Assembly: GCA_963578105.1 (NCBI GenBank)
Contig: CAUZBP010000001.1
Location: 124,001-188,000 of the forward strand
Origin: GCA-2718815 sp963578105
GTDB taxonomy: Bacteria; Planctomycetota; Planctomycetia; Pirellulales; Pirellulaceae
Direction: 5' to 3'
DNA: 64,000 nt
Numbering within the stretch: the first letter of the stretch is position 1; each line of letters begins with the position of its first letter. The translations under genes were made by a program, and so were the position numbers. A model generated the notes under the pieces. That model was not told where the DNA came from, did no database searches, and saw only the letters and a list, made by a program, of their open reading frames with translations. Below, piece after piece: positions 34,250 through 42,789 of this stretch.

Positions 34250-36535
34250 GTGAAAGTGTTTCCCCTGCCTCGAATGTCGTTCCTTGTCGCACTGGTACCG
34301 TTTGTCGTCGTGCACAGTCGTGTCCAAGCAGACGACTGGCCCCAGTGGCGGGGTCCGGACCGCAACGCTGTCTCCCGGGAGACGGGTTTGCTTCGACAAT
34401 GGTCCAACAACGGACCAGCCAGCGTTTGGCGGGCTTCGGGTCTGGGTACGGGCTATTCCAGCGTGGTGGTGGCTCGCGGTCTTGTGTTCGTCACGGGACA
34501 ACGGGGTGAGGAAGTGTTTTGCACGGCTTTGGATGTGACCAACGGCAAACCACGCTGGATTCGCAAGATTGGCGAATCGTCCCGGCACACCCTGTCAGCG
34601 CCGACCGTCGACCAGGATCGGATCTATGCGCTCGACGGTGACGGGGACATGGTTTGCTTGAAGTTATCCAGTGGGGAAATAGTCTGGCAAAAAAGTTTCC
34701 TCGATGATCTGGACGGCCGCATGATGTCGGGGCGCGGCTATGCCGAGTCTCCCTTGATCGATGGCGAGCGGCTCGTCTGTACACCGGGTGGTGCGGAAAC
34801 CATGATGGTCGCGCTGCACAAAATGACGGGGGAAATATTGTGGCGAACGTCGATTCCTGACATCGGCCCCTTGGGCGTTGACGGCCATAGCTTTCCCTCG
34901 ATGGTGGTGACTGAAGTCGGAGGCATACGTCAATACGTCCAGTTTGTGGGACGAGGGGTGATTGGGGTTGCCGCCGATGATGGAAGATTTTTGTGGGGTT
35001 ACAACGATTTGTCGAAAGGGATTCACATTCCCACGCCCGTGGTGCGAGGCAACCTGGTGTTTGTGGCCAATGGTTACAACGCTGGCAGTGCGCTGTTGAG
35101 ACTGGAACCCGATGGAGAAGGCGGCATTGATGTGCAGGAGGTTTATTTCCTGCGTGGCAACCGGTTTCAGAATCACCACGGCGGAATGGTGTTGGTGGGC
35201 GATCACATTTTCGCAGGGCACGGGAGCAACAACGGCTTGCCGACTTGCCTGGAACTGGAGACAGGACGGATCATTTGGAAACGACGAGGCCCCGGAGTCG
35301 GCTCGGCTGCCGTCCTGTACGCCGACGATCACCTTTATTTTCGTTATCAGAACGGACTGGTGGCATTGATCGAAGCCAATCCCGAGCGTTACCGCTTGAA
35401 AGGGACTTTTCAGTTGCCGGGAACCGGTGGAGACAGTTGGGCGCATCCGGTGGTTGCCAACGGATGGTTGTACCTGCGCGAGCAGGACCATCTTTGGGTC
35501 TACGACGTGACAGATCGCGGTGATGCCAGGCAGGTAAGAAATTCCAGTCAAGCCGCGAGTTCCAGTCCCCTCGTGCACGCGTTACAACAACTACAGATTC
35601 CAGCAGCGCCATTGGCCAGCCAGCACGCGCTGTATCGGTACGTTTCGGATCAGGGCAACGCTCCGGCATGGCTCGTTCACCTGTCGGACGAACATCTTCA
35701 GAGCGGAGCCATTTCCGCCGAGGTGCTGACGGCCCTGCAAGCTGTACCGGGTCCGTTCGTTCTCGACGTGGCCGGAACCGATTTCAACAACTCCGGACTC
35801 GAGCAGGCGAGTCAGTTGCCCCATTTGGCAGGACTCAATCTGGAATTGTGTCTGCAAATTTCCGATGGCGGTTTGCCGGCATTACAGTCCGCCGAAAACC
35901 TCCGTGTGTTGATTCTAACGGGTACCCCGATCACGGACGCAGGTTTAGAGTACCTGGCGGACCTTGAGCGTCTTGTTGCCCTGGGGTTGGAAATATGTGA
36001 AGGAGTGACCGACGCTGGCTGTTCGCAATTGGGGACGATGACATCGCTGCAGGCCTTGATTCTCAAAAAGACAGGGTTCGGGACGATGCTGACCAAAGAG
36101 GGACTACAAGCACTCCAGTCGCTGACCGAACTGGAAGTTCTCAACTTGTACGGAAACTCGCTTTCGGATGAAGACCTGGTACATCTTCGACCGCTGCAGA
36201 GTTTACAAGAGCTCGATCTGAGTCTGTTGGCGTTTACAGACAAGGGAGTGCAGCACCTGGAACCGCTGCAGCAGTTGCGAAAATTGGACCTGCTCTACTC
36301 CACGGGTTTTGGAGGGCCACGTCTTACGGATGCTGCTTTAAAGTCGCTGCAAAAACTTTCCCGTCTTGAATCGCTGAATTTAGTCGGCGCCAGTATCACG
36401 GATGCGGGACTGCTGGAGTTGAGTCAACTCAAGCAACTGAGAAGCTTGGAACTGGTAGGTTCGGCAGTTACCCCAACGGGTGCAGAACACTTTCAGTTTG
36501 TTTTACCAGCTTGCAAGGTCCGTTTGGCGCGGTAG
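34250..36535 (+). CDS. Secreted PQQ-like beta-propeller fused to leucine-rich repeats
   Basis: A 761-residue exported protein. The signal peptide ends near VQADDW. Residues ~28-430 form a PQQ/BamB-like propeller, starting DDWPQWRGPDRNAVSRETGLL, the standard opening of planctomycete PQQ-repeat proteins, with repeated ALDVTNGKPRWIRKIG-type blades. Residues ~480-760 are leucine-rich repeats of the 'LxxLxxLxLxxTxITDAGL' type (TPITDAGLEYLADLERL, SITDAGLLELSQLKQL). GGAGAAG precedes the GTG start. Function is probably binding at the cell surface; no catalytic residue is evident. Fusion of these two repeat types is unusual. Confidence 0.85.
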   Translation: MKVFPLPRMSFLVALVPFVVVHSRVQADDWPQWRGPDRNAVSRETGLLRQWSNNGPASVWRASGLGTGYSSVVVARGLVFVTGQRGEEVFCTALDVTNGKPRWIRKIGESSRHTLSAPTVDQDRIYALDGDGDMVCLKLSSGEIVWQKSFLDDLDGRMMSGRGYAESPLIDGERLVCTPGGAETMMVALHKMTGEILWRTSIPDIGPLGVDGHSFPSMVVTEVGGIRQYVQFVGRGVIGVAADDGRFLWGYNDLSKGIHIPTPVVRGNLVFVANGYNAGSALLRLEPDGEGGIDVQEVYFLRGNRFQNHHGGMVLVGDHIFAGHGSNNGLPTCLELETGRIIWKRRGPGVGSAAVLYADDHLYFRYQNGLVALIEANPERYRLKGTFQLPGTGGDSWAHPVVANGWLYLREQDHLWVYDVTDRGDARQVRNSSQAASSSPLVHALQQLQIPAAPLASQHALYRYVSDQGNAPAWLVHLSDEHLQSGAISAEVLTALQAVPGPFVLDVAGTDFNNSGLEQASQLPHLAGLNLELCLQISDGGLPALQSAENLRVLILTGTPITDAGLEYLADLERLVALGLEICEGVTDAGCSQLGTMTSLQALILKKTGFGTMLTKEGLQALQSLTELEVLNLYGNSLSDEDLVHLRPLQSLQELDLSLLAFTDKGVQHLEPLQQLRKLDLLYSTGFGGPRLTDAALKSLQKLSRLESLNLVGASITDAGLLELSQLKQLRSLELVGSAVTPTGAEHFQFVLPACKVRLAR

Positions 36536-36622
36536 ACCTTGGACTGTTCGGGGGACAGGGTTTGGAAGTTCCGGTGGAAGCCGACCCGGCCACTCGTTTT
36601 TTTTGGATTTCTATCATCGAAT

Positions 36623-37813
36623 TTAAAAAGAGGAATCGTGGTTGCCTGCTGTGGCGGGTTCCTCCTGGCTGCTGAGACCTTCCACCAGAAACTGAACCAG
36701 GTCACGTTTTTCCTCTTTGGTAAGTCGGAGCGGCTTCATCTCACTGGAAAGTTGCGGATTTGGATTGCCTCCCTTGTCGTAATAATCGACAACTTCCTCG
36801 ATCGTTGCCATGCTGCCGTCGTGCATGTACGGAGCGGTCTTTGTCAATTGACGAAGTGTTGGTGACTTGAATGAGCCGAAATTACTTTTCAGTTTCGTCA
36901 CGGCGTACCGTCCCGGGTCGGGCGGCTTGCCACTGAAGCCAACTCCGATGTTGTGGTAGGAAATGTCCGTGAAATTCGGTGGTTTGTGACACTTGATGCA
37001 TTTCCCCTTTTGTTGAAAGATTTCCCAACCGCGTTTGGCAGCACCCGACAGCGCCTGTTCGTCTCCCGCCTTAAATCGATCGAAGGGTGCGTTGCCCGCC
37101 AGGATGGTCCGTTCAAAAGCGGCCAGGCTGCGGGCCACGTTGTTGATGGTCACGCCGTCGGAAAACGCAGCTGAAAACATCCGGGTGTAGTCATCGTTTT
37201 CGTGGATTCGCTTCAGGACCGCCTCTGCAGACGGCATGGCCATTTCTGCGGGATTCAAGATCGGACCCAGGGCCTGCCGTTCCAGGCTCGTCGCACGACC
37301 ATCCCAGAACTGGACGCGGTTCAAAGCCACGTTGAAAATGGTGGGGACATTCCGCGTTCCCAGGGTCCCATTAACTCCTGCCGCCACAGGCTGGCCATTG
37401 CTCCACCCGCGTTCCGGATCGTGGCAACTGGCACACGACAGGCTACGGTCCGCCGACAGGTTCTTGTCGAAAAAGAGCTGCTTGCCCAGGGCCACCTTTT
37501 CGGTGGTCAAGGGGTTGGCGACCGGAGATTCAATGGTCGGCAATCCCAGGGGCGCGTCCACAGAAAATGGCGTGGCGGAGTATTGTGGAAGTACAGGTTC
37601 CGGAGAGGCCGGGCGGAAGCACGCTGTCTGGAGGAGCGCGATCGCGGTGGTGAGTCCGAACAGGCCGACCAGGGGCTTGCGCTTCGCCGATTTGCCAGTG
37701 AAGTCGCCACTTTCGCCGAATGATTTGCGGCTGGCGTTAGGCGAGCCGGCGTTGTGCGAGAGGTTCCGGTCACGTGTGCACGTGACTGACCATGTTTTAC
37801 ACCGATGTTTCAC
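36623..37813 (-). CDS. Di-haem cytochrome c peroxidase family protein
   Basis: Exported redox enzyme of the CcpA/MauG family. Two haem-binding motifs are CASCH at ~127-131 and CIKCH at ~272-276. Between them are DGRATSLERQALGPI and LAAFERTI, typical of this family, and a Met-containing APYMHDGSMATIEEVVDYYDKGGN segment lies near the C-terminus. The N-terminus has a hydrophobic stretch ending LLQTAC, a plausible lipoprotein site. It either reduces H2O2 in the periplasm or oxidises a protein substrate as MauG does. GTG start. Confidence 0.9.
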   Translation of the reverse strand: MKHRCKTWSVTCTRDRNLSHNAGSPNASRKSFGESGDFTGKSAKRKPLVGLFGLTTAIALLQTACFRPASPEPVLPQYSATPFSVDAPLGLPTIESPVANPLTTEKVALGKQLFFDKNLSADRSLSCASCHDPERGWSNGQPVAAGVNGTLGTRNVPTIFNVALNRVQFWDGRATSLERQALGPILNPAEMAMPSAEAVLKRIHENDDYTRMFSAAFSDGVTINNVARSLAAFERTILAGNAPFDRFKAGDEQALSGAAKRGWEIFQQKGKCIKCHKPPNFTDISYHNIGVGFSGKPPDPGRYAVTKLKSNFGSFKSPTLRQLTKTAPYMHDGSMATIEEVVDYYDKGGNPNPQLSSEMKPLRLTKEEKRDLVQFLVEGLSSQEEPATAGNHDSSF

Positions 37814-37843
37814 TTTGTCATCCCGCGAATGAGTGTCTGGTCA

Positions 37844-39073
37844 TCAATAGTCCGCCACCGACCCATCTTCAAAGTAGAATTGCGGGTTTGGTGCCGGAGG
37901 AGGAAAATTCTTGGCCACGTTCTCGTTCAAACGGAGGCCAAGACCGGGCCAGACCGGTAATTCAGCGTAACCGTCTGTGATCTTGATGGACCGACCACTG
38001 AAGAGTTCAAGCCGTTGACCGGTTGGATTAGGCAGCACTTCCTGAATCACGCAATTCGAGGTGCAAGCGTCAACATGCAGTGATGCCAGGCCCAGTCCTG
38101 TTGAAAGACTGCCGGGACAGTGAGGCGCTACTTCAATGAATTGCGCCTCCGCCATGGCGGCGATCTTTTTCATTTCCGTGATGCCACCACACTGGATGAC
38201 GTCCGGTTGAACATAACTGACCAGGTGGCGGGCGATGATATCTTCGAACATCCACTTCGTCGTGTGTCTTTCACCAGTGGCCAGGGGGACGGTTGTCTGG
38301 CGCCCTAACCACTCCAGCGTGTCATTGCCTTCCAGTTGAATCGGCTCTTCCAGGAACATGACCCGGTAGGGTTCGATGGCTTTGGAAAATTCCAGGGACA
38401 TGACAGGCGTCAAGAGTCCGTGGGCATCAATTAAGATGTCAAAGTCATCCCCCGCAGCGATACGCATGTCTTCAATGATCTTCACAGCCCGTTTGAGGTT
38501 CCAGGGGCGCCGGATCGTTTGTCGACCAGCGATCGTTTCAGTCACCGCCGGTCCTGTTTTGATGGCGGTAAATCCTTGTTCTTTCGCTCGGAGTACGCCC
38601 TCGCGGCCGCTGCCGTGCGCGTAGAGACGAATGCGTTCCCGCACCGCTCCGCCAAGCAGTCGATACACGGGCGCGTCGAGAAGTTTTCCCAGAATGTCCC
38701 ACAGCGCCAGATCGACTCCGCTGACAGCAGCATTGAGGATCGGTCCACCACGCCAGCGCGGCCAGCGGTACATGGCCTGCCAGAGGAACTCGATTCGTGT
38801 CGGGTCGCGACCGACGAGCAGCCGTTCCAGGTCCCGGACCGCCATTTCGCAGGTTGCTGCCTTACGGTGTACGGTCGTGTGTCCCTCGCCGACGACGTCG
38901 TGGTTGGTGAAAATTTTGAGATAAACTTCGTCATCCACGCGGAACGTTTTTAATTTGGTGATCTTTATCCCGCCAGGAATCTTTGCCCACAGCGGCTCGG
39001 GTAAAAAGAGCGACCAGAAGGGAGCTCCGGCGAGCGCCATTGCCATGCGTTCGAGAAAAACACGTCGATCCAT
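37844..39073 (-). CDS. Enolase-superfamily sugar-acid dehydratase (mandelate racemase type)
   Basis: Exported member of the mandelate racemase/muconate lactonising family. A Tat-like leader is seen (MDRRVFLERMAMALAG). Metal and acid-base residues are in DILIDAHG, MFLEEP, LATGERHTTKW and EVAPHCPGS. The pattern GERHTTKW and a C-terminal His resemble galactonate/gluconate dehydratases, so an acid-sugar dehydration is likely, but the substrate is unproven. The ATG at 39073 is preceded by AAGGAGG with 6-base spacing, so the longer frame to 39142 is rejected. Confidence 0.87.
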   Translation of the reverse strand: MDRRVFLERMAMALAGAPFWSLFLPEPLWAKIPGGIKITKLKTFRVDDEVYLKIFTNHDVVGEGHTTVHRKAATCEMAVRDLERLLVGRDPTRIEFLWQAMYRWPRWRGGPILNAAVSGVDLALWDILGKLLDAPVYRLLGGAVRERIRLYAHGSGREGVLRAKEQGFTAIKTGPAVTETIAGRQTIRRPWNLKRAVKIIEDMRIAAGDDFDILIDAHGLLTPVMSLEFSKAIEPYRVMFLEEPIQLEGNDTLEWLGRQTTVPLATGERHTTKWMFEDIIARHLVSYVQPDVIQCGGITEMKKIAAMAEAQFIEVAPHCPGSLSTGLGLASLHVDACTSNCVIQEVLPNPTGQRLELFSGRSIKITDGYAELPVWPGLGLRLNENVAKNFPPPAPNPQFYFEDGSVADY

Positions 39074-39795
39074 TGTTTGCCTCCTTCGCGATTTGAAATC
39101 TGGTAAGCCCCGTCCAGGAAACCATCGTCCCGGTGCGAACACTGCTCCATTCTGCCTGTGGTGGTTCGCGAACGAAAGACCTTGAACAGGCGGGACCCGG
39201 GTCGATGCCCGCTTCCGGTGCTACGGTCACCTACCCGTGGGGGAGATCCTCAAGAAACTGTCCGACGGATCAGCGAGGCACGTCGCCGGATGGAGGCTGT
39301 CGCCAAGCTGCCGGTCAACGCGGCTCGTCAATAGAATCTGTCAGGGCATCACAAGGGCAGCTACCTGACCGGCCCCGTGAGGCTGGAAAACAGGTTGCCG
39401 TGGAATTCAGACCCTGGAATTTCAGGGGATGCAGTCCTGTCGGGTGCAACTCCACCTGGCAGGCCCGGACGGAAGGAAGATGGGTATAGTGGGAATTTAA
39501 GGGGGATTGTCTGGCGGACACCGGCCAATGAACGAAACACGTTGCGCGTCAACATCTTGTGATTTGGAGTTGAAAAAAAGACCATTTGTGGGCGGGGATT
39601 TAAAGACCGGTCCGACAAAATCGAGGGGCCAGTCGATTCCTGCAAAAAAGGAATCAATTTAAAATGAAATTTTCGCCCAGGTCCGGATTTACGTCAGCTG
39701 CTGTGCGTGTTACGCTCGATAACAGTTTGATGCCCGTGGTTGTTATTTCCTCGGATTGCAGGCATTTTGAGTTCCTCGAAACAAAGGAAAGTGTG
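39074..39795. other. Intergenic, small hairpin before the HMA gene
   Basis: About 720 bases without a convincing gene. A 7-bp hairpin (GATTCCT/AGGAATC, 39635-39655) lies 140 bases upstream of the HMA lipoprotein. Confidence 0.35.
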
Positions 39796-40128
39796 ATGAA
39801 AATCAGGCACCTAGCGGCGATTGGTCTGCTGTTTGCTTTCGGCTGCCAGGCAGGCGATAGTTCGAGCGGGCCGTCGTCAGAAGCTGAAAGCACGACGAGT
39901 GTTGCTGATCCCGGTGGGGGTCAGTTGGCGCAAGTCAACTTCAATGTCACCGGCATGCGCTGACCGACTGGCTGAGGCGGGCGTATTAAAGACGCCTTGC
40001 GCCAGTTACCGGGTGTAACTGTTGACGAAGTGACCAAAGGATCATTGACTTGCTCCGGAGAAAACCTTGACACCGACGCCATTATTTCGGCCCTCGAAGG
40101 GCTAGGTTATGGTGCCACTGTACAGTAG
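39796..40128 (+). CDS. HMA-domain lipoprotein with two in-frame TGA codons; candidate di-selenoprotein
   Basis: A 110-codon gene: lipoprotein signal (FAFGC, Cys17), a Ser/Gly-rich linker, then a heavy-metal-associated domain starting QVNFNVTGM. Frame 1 meets TGA at 39961 and TGA at 39973 and then continues without interruption as RIKDALRQLPGVTVDEV ... ALEGLGYGATVQ to TAG 40126. The TGAs (codons 56 and 60) fall where the family has its two Cys in a GMxCPxGC-type motif, giving GMRUPTGUGGRIKDAL if read as selenocysteine (U). Ribosome-binding site AAGGA, 7 bases before the ATG. Read conventionally it is a 55-residue truncated lipoprotein. Confidence 0.7.
39967..40021 (+). promoter_or_regulatory. 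Candidate bacterial SECIS stem-loops
   Basis: After TGA 39961: ACTGGC (39967-39972) pairs with GCCAGT (40001-40006), enclosing an apical stem of AGGCG/CGCCT or GGCGT/ACGCC. After TGA 39973: CAGTTAC (40003-40009) pairs with GTAACTG (40015-40021) around the loop CGGGT. Apical loops are about 16-35 bases from their TGA, the range expected for selenocysteine insertion elements. The two folds overlap at 40003-40006, so they would form alternately. Confidence 0.5.
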
Positions 40129-40154
40129 TAAATTGAAACAGTAGTAAATTGAAA
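40123..40154. repeat. 16-bp tandem duplication over the stop codon
   Basis: CAGTAGTAAATTGAAA occurs twice head to tail (period 16). The first copy contains the stop codon of the HMA gene. Confidence 0.8.
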
Positions 40155-40172
40155 TATCAGAGTATCAATAGA

Positions 40173-40205
40173 AGCGGCCACCCCCATCGGGGTGGCCGCT
40201 TTTTT
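40173..40205 (+). terminator. Intrinsic terminator after HMA gene
   Basis: An 11-bp GC-rich stem (GCGGCCACCCC with GGGGTGGCCGC), short loop, then six T residues. It ends transcription of the HMA gene 45 bases after its TAG, so the sequence after the TGAs belongs to that transcript. Confidence 0.85.
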
Positions 40206-40458
40206 GTTGTTCCAGTTGTCGTCGGCTGAGAAGTGGTCGGCCCAGGTAAAATATTTCGCCAGCTCGATGTTTCATTCGGCGCTGCCCGGTCTATTGGCCC
40301 CACGGACGGGTGGTCCCCGAAAGGTCTCCACGAGCATGTCGAAATCCGAATTGACGTTGGAGTGAATCAAAATCTCGATTTACCCAGCCAGCCTGCGAGT
40401 CAGATCATTTCCTCTGGCCGTGTCACAAAACGGAATCAGGACCTAAGGAACGGCCCGG

Positions 40459-41157
40459 ATGAAACACCTGTGGCAACGAGTACGACAATGCCCACAGCCT
40501 ACGCTTCTGGCGCTGATCGTCGTCGCGTTCCTGGTGTTTTTTGTGCAGTTGGTCTTTGGACTGCCGTTTCCGGATGACTACGGCGCTGTGCCCCAGGAGC
40601 TGACCCGGGCTTGGGACGAACTGTTGGAGGGCCGTTTCAGTCACCGCACGCTCGTCACGGCGACCCGGTTGTTCACGCCGTTGTTCGTGCACGGTGACCT
40701 GGAGCACGTGGGCTTTAACATGATCTTTCTGTGGAGCTTTGGAAGTCTTGTCGCCAGGCACCTGGGCAAGTGGTGGGCGCTCGTGTTGTTTTTTGTGACC
40801 GGTGCCTGCGGAAATGTTTTGCAAGTCTGTTTGAATCCCGATTCGTCGGCTCCGATCGTGGGAGCTTCGGGTGCTGTGTGTGGATGCCAGGGGATTTATT
40901 TGGGACTTGCCTTACGGTGGGCACTTTCCTGGCCGGATGTATGGCCGCTTGCCAGACCCATTCCGCCGCTCCAATTGGCCGCGTTTGCGGTCATGGGAAT
41001 CGGATTCGATTACTTTGCGCTGATGAATCACGCTGGGCAACCCATCGCCTACGGTGCTCACCTGGGTGGATTTTTGTCAGGGCTGGTAATTGCGGCCTGC
41101 CTGACGCAGGTCTATCCCACCGAAGGCAGTTATGACATGCCCCGGCAGCGTGGCTGA
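40459..41157 (+). CDS. Rhomboid-family intramembrane serine protease
   Basis: Six-helix membrane protein of 232 residues. Rhomboid landmarks are HGDLEHVGFNM (HxxxHxxxN-like) near residue 78, GASGAVCG with nucleophile Ser137, and the catalytic His201 in YGAHLGGFLSG. It would cleave membrane-protein substrates within the bilayer; the targets are unknown. AAGGA lies 9 bases before the ATG. It is convergent with the dimethylformamidase-like gene, their stops lying three bases apart. Confidence 0.88.
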   Translation: MKHLWQRVRQCPQPTLLALIVVAFLVFFVQLVFGLPFPDDYGAVPQELTRAWDELLEGRFSHRTLVTATRLFTPLFVHGDLEHVGFNMIFLWSFGSLVARHLGKWWALVLFFVTGACGNVLQVCLNPDSSAPIVGASGAVCGCQGIYLGLALRWALSWPDVWPLARPIPPLQLAAFAVMGIGFDYFALMNHAGQPIAYGAHLGGFLSGLVIAACLTQVYPTEGSYDMPRQRG

Positions 41158-41159
41158 CG

Positions 41160-42656
41160 CTAACTGGAGAGTCGATCGAGAATATTCCTCGTGATCCGGT
41201 CGACCGCCTTGTCGCCACCGTGCAGGCCCTTCGGCCATTCCGTACAGCCGGTGGTCACGACGGTGCCTCCACGCGTGTAGCTGCCGAGCACGGCGTGGCC
41301 CGGTTGCGGGTGCTTTTTACCGGAGCCTCGTCCATAGAGCGCATCAGCGACCCGGTCGATGGACCTGTCGCGGACACTCAGGCCGGCTGGCGCGGTGCCC
41401 AGAATTTCGAAGGAAGCGGGAGTCCCATCGCGATAGGTAGGAATCGGCAGGCCCTGTTTCCAGACCAGTTCGCAGCCGTCGCATTCGTAACCCACGACCT
41501 GATCCTGTTTCCCGAGCAGGTCTCCTCGTTTCAGGCCCGTGTTCTGAAATATCCAATGATCGGGCCGGTGGATGGTGTACGCGCCGTCACCGTCGTTGAC
41601 CTGTTCAAAGAAGCGGTGATAACCGCCCCAGGCAAAGCTGACTCCGGTGAGGTGGTTCTCCGGCAGACCGACCAGTCGATCGCAAAACATGGTACTTAAC
41701 AGCTTTTGATGTTCGGTGTCGTAGACCGGGTCCCCGTGGTCCGGGTCGTCGTAGGATTCTTTCCAGCAGACCAGGGCGTGGCCCGCGTTTTCGCTGCGCA
41801 CCTGCCAGAAAGCCGTGTTGCCGCTGAAGAACGCCACGTTGCCTCCGCGCTCAATGAACACCTCCAGATTCTCACGCATTGGCCAGGACCAGTATTCGTC
41901 GTGTCCCACGCTGAGTACCAGTCCGTACTGACTTAACATTTCCGGTCGCACTTCCAGGTCCAGGTTCACCGCGTAGTCGAGCTGGTACCCGGCCTGTTCT
42001 GCCCAGGCGACGAACGGTTGTTCCCAGTTCCGCCAGCCGCTGTACGAGGCGGTGAAGCCCTCCGGTTCGCGAAAACCCTGGTAGGGTCGATCGAATGAAA
42101 CCCGTGTGTGTCCGGGGCCACCATAGAAACTGCTGTCGCCGTAGGTGTTGTAGGCGGCGTAGGTGTTGGTGCACAACTGGATCAGGATGTTCGTGTCACG
42201 CCCCGGATGTGCGGGTCGAACGACGAAGAACGCCTCCCCACTGGTTCCCTGGTCCGGGTCCCGCAAGGTCACGCTGTAGTATCCCGAATGCCAGGCTTTC
42301 GATACCGGGACTTCCACCGCCACCGGCCAGGCGCAGCCGTGTGTCGACGCGTTTTCCGGAACGCTGTGCCGGACGCCCCGCACGTTTTGTTTGCCCCACA
42401 CCACTTCCCGCTTTGCGCCCAGGCGGGCGACTTCGACCGAGTACGTCGGGGCGCTGGTGGAAACGTGAAGCCCGACGTTATCACCCGACGTGACGCTCAA
42501 GGGATCGGCATAGCATTCGATAAAGGGTTCTTCCGGTCCGGCAGCTGCAGCCGGAGCGGACAAAACGCCCAGCCCCGATGCGACGCCGACCGCGCTGAGA
42601 CCCTGTAGCAGATCTCGTCGACTGACACCGTCTTGCGGGTGGGACTCGTCCGTCAT
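41160..42656 (-). CDS. Tat-exported N,N-dimethylformamidase beta-subunit-like protein
   Basis: A 498-residue exported protein. The leader SRRDLLQGLSAVGVASG is a twin-arginine signal. An N-terminal beta-rich domain (VTSGDNVGLHVS) is followed by a domain resembling the large subunit of N,N-dimethylformamidase (NTYAAYNTYGDSSFYGG, LSVGHDEYWSWPMRENLEVFIERGGNVAFFSGN, GCTEWPKGL). Relatives act on amides; this is only a family hint. AGGA lies 11 bases before the ATG. The His/Asp/Glu-rich HDEYW segment is a probable active-site element. Confidence 0.8.
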   Translation of the reverse strand: MTDESHPQDGVSRRDLLQGLSAVGVASGLGVLSAPAAAAGPEEPFIECYADPLSVTSGDNVGLHVSTSAPTYSVEVARLGAKREVVWGKQNVRGVRHSVPENASTHGCAWPVAVEVPVSKAWHSGYYSVTLRDPDQGTSGEAFFVVRPAHPGRDTNILIQLCTNTYAAYNTYGDSSFYGGPGHTRVSFDRPYQGFREPEGFTASYSGWRNWEQPFVAWAEQAGYQLDYAVNLDLEVRPEMLSQYGLVLSVGHDEYWSWPMRENLEVFIERGGNVAFFSGNTAFWQVRSENAGHALVCWKESYDDPDHGDPVYDTEHQKLLSTMFCDRLVGLPENHLTGVSFAWGGYHRFFEQVNDGDGAYTIHRPDHWIFQNTGLKRGDLLGKQDQVVGYECDGCELVWKQGLPIPTYRDGTPASFEILGTAPAGLSVRDRSIDRVADALYGRGSGKKHPQPGHAVLGSYTRGGTVVTTGCTEWPKGLHGGDKAVDRITRNILDRLSS

Positions 42657-42789
42657 CGAATTAATTCCTGGGAGTGTTGTCGGGGTGGATTTTTAAGAGC
42701 AGCTCAGCTCCGTTGATGCAGTGCCATCAGGGCCGCAGCCATTCTGTGGACCCGTGAAGGGACCTCTGCTTCCAGTGGTGCAATCGCTT

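Noticed and set aside
34664..35578. 304-codon leftward ORF opposite the PQQ/LRR gene
   Set aside because: Antisense shadow of a strong coding frame; composition is unlike protein.
39664..39963. 99-codon ORF ending at the first TGA of the HMA gene, from an earlier ATG
   Set aside because: The upstream 44 codons have no signal or conservation, whereas ATG 39796 has a good ribosome-binding site and a lipoprotein signal. The frame continues meaningfully beyond the TGA.
39961..39984. A frameshift instead of selenocysteine in the HMA gene
   Set aside because: The domain before and after the TGAs is in the same frame, and a shift would need two compensating changes to restore it. The +1 frame here gives CADRLAEAG, which does not fit the family better.
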